From Fischerella muscicola PCC 7414 (lineage in GTDB: Bacteria > Cyanobacteriota > Cyanobacteriia > Cyanobacteriales > Nostocaceae), in NCBI RefSeq assembly GCF_000317205.1, contig NZ_AJLK01000167.1:1-64000 (forward strand): DNA of 64,000 bases. Reading direction: 5' to 3'. This document shows, one piece after another, positions 63,929-64,000 of this stretch. A model generated the notes under the pieces. That model did not search any database, was not told the origin of the DNA, and saw only the letters and a list, made by a program, of their open reading frames with translations. A program made the position numbers and the translations under genes. Positions within the stretch are counted from its first letter, which is position 1; each line of letters begins with the position of its first letter.

Positions 63929-64000
63929 CTAGTCTACACTACCTTGTTCAGGTTGTGGGGAATCATAAATACCCCAATATTCAATATTGCGTTCCCTCAG
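63929..64000 (-). CDS. Probable 3' end of a gene entering from the right edge
   Basis: Read leftward from the window edge in one frame: LRERNIEYWGIYDSPQPEQG SVD then TAG at 63929. The 23 codons look protein-like but are too few to identify. The gene would start outside the window. Confidence 0.35.
   Translation of the reverse strand: MRERNIEYWGIYDSPQPEQGSVD

Noticed and set aside
16000-64000. tRNA genes
   Set aside because: I looked for TTCGAATC/TTCAAATC-type T-arms followed by CCA-like ends and found no cloverleaf I could support.

Overview
The window looks like chromosomal DNA of a filamentous, probably nostocalean, cyanobacterium. The octamer GCGATCGC (HIP1) is scattered throughout. The gene content is typical of the group: an NDH-1MS CO2-uptake cluster (ndhF3, ndhD3, cupA), sucrose-phosphate phosphatase, a GAF-GAF-PAS adenylate cyclase of the Anabaena CyaB1 type, an SLH-domain porin, a thylakoid-type pentapeptide protein and many multidomain sensor kinases. 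Spacers are crowded with short palindromic repeats and MITE-like elements, also typical of Nostocales. No tRNA, rRNA, complete IS element or CRISPR array was seen.

Layout. 0-5.5 kb: a secreted protein with a PTS-repeat tail running off the left edge, an SLH porin carrying an in-frame repeat insertion, and a NACHT NTPase with an HTH-like N-terminus. 6-10.5 kb: a CBS-PAS/LOV histidine kinase followed by a receiver-EAL phosphodiesterase, a likely light-to-c-di-GMP pair. 10.8-16 kb: a GHL10-like glycoside hydrolase, a radical SAM/DUF512 protein and UppP. 16-24 kb: an accessory block with a CHAT protease, a trypsin-like protease with three LamG domains, and a membrane pentapeptide protein that shares a short glycine-rich motif with the CHAT protein. 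24-26.5 kb: a branched-chain amino-acid type ABC binding protein and permease. 26.7-31.6 kb: a diguanylate cyclase and the cAMP cyclase. 32-34.8 kb: bioF, ruvA and sucrose-phosphate phosphatase.

35.6-42.5 kb: the CO2-uptake cluster ndhF3, a Tat-exported beta-carbonic anhydrase, ndhD3, a frameshifted CDP-alcohol phosphatidyltransferase relic, cupA and a DUF4112 protein. 43-47.6 kb: a long divergent ThyX-like protein, a GCS2-type carboxylate-amine ligase, dipeptidase E and a frameshifted SDR. 47.8-51.7 kb: a coiled-coil membrane protein, a conserved protein of unknown function, a ribbon-helix-helix regulator surrounded by GTCTAC motifs, and a catalase C-terminal fragment. 51.8-59.2 kb: a sensor kinase with three cyanobacteriochrome-type GAF domains, a small protein, a degenerate receiver, tmk and a Cache-domain sensor kinase. 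59.2-64 kb: a DUF218 protein, a PucR-like regulator, a glycosyltransferase, a lumenal pentapeptide protein and probably the tail of a gene running off the right edge.

The most interesting candidates are: (1) the CHAT / trypsin-LamG / pentapeptide block with a shared amyloid-like motif and four 21-bp repeats next to the CHAT start codon; (2) the carbonic anhydrase embedded in the CO2-uptake cluster; (3) the GTCTAC-rich ribbon-helix-helix locus; (4) two putative photoreceptor kinases (a LOV type and a triple cyanobacteriochrome type). All assignments come from reading translations and recalling family motifs; no database search was run.
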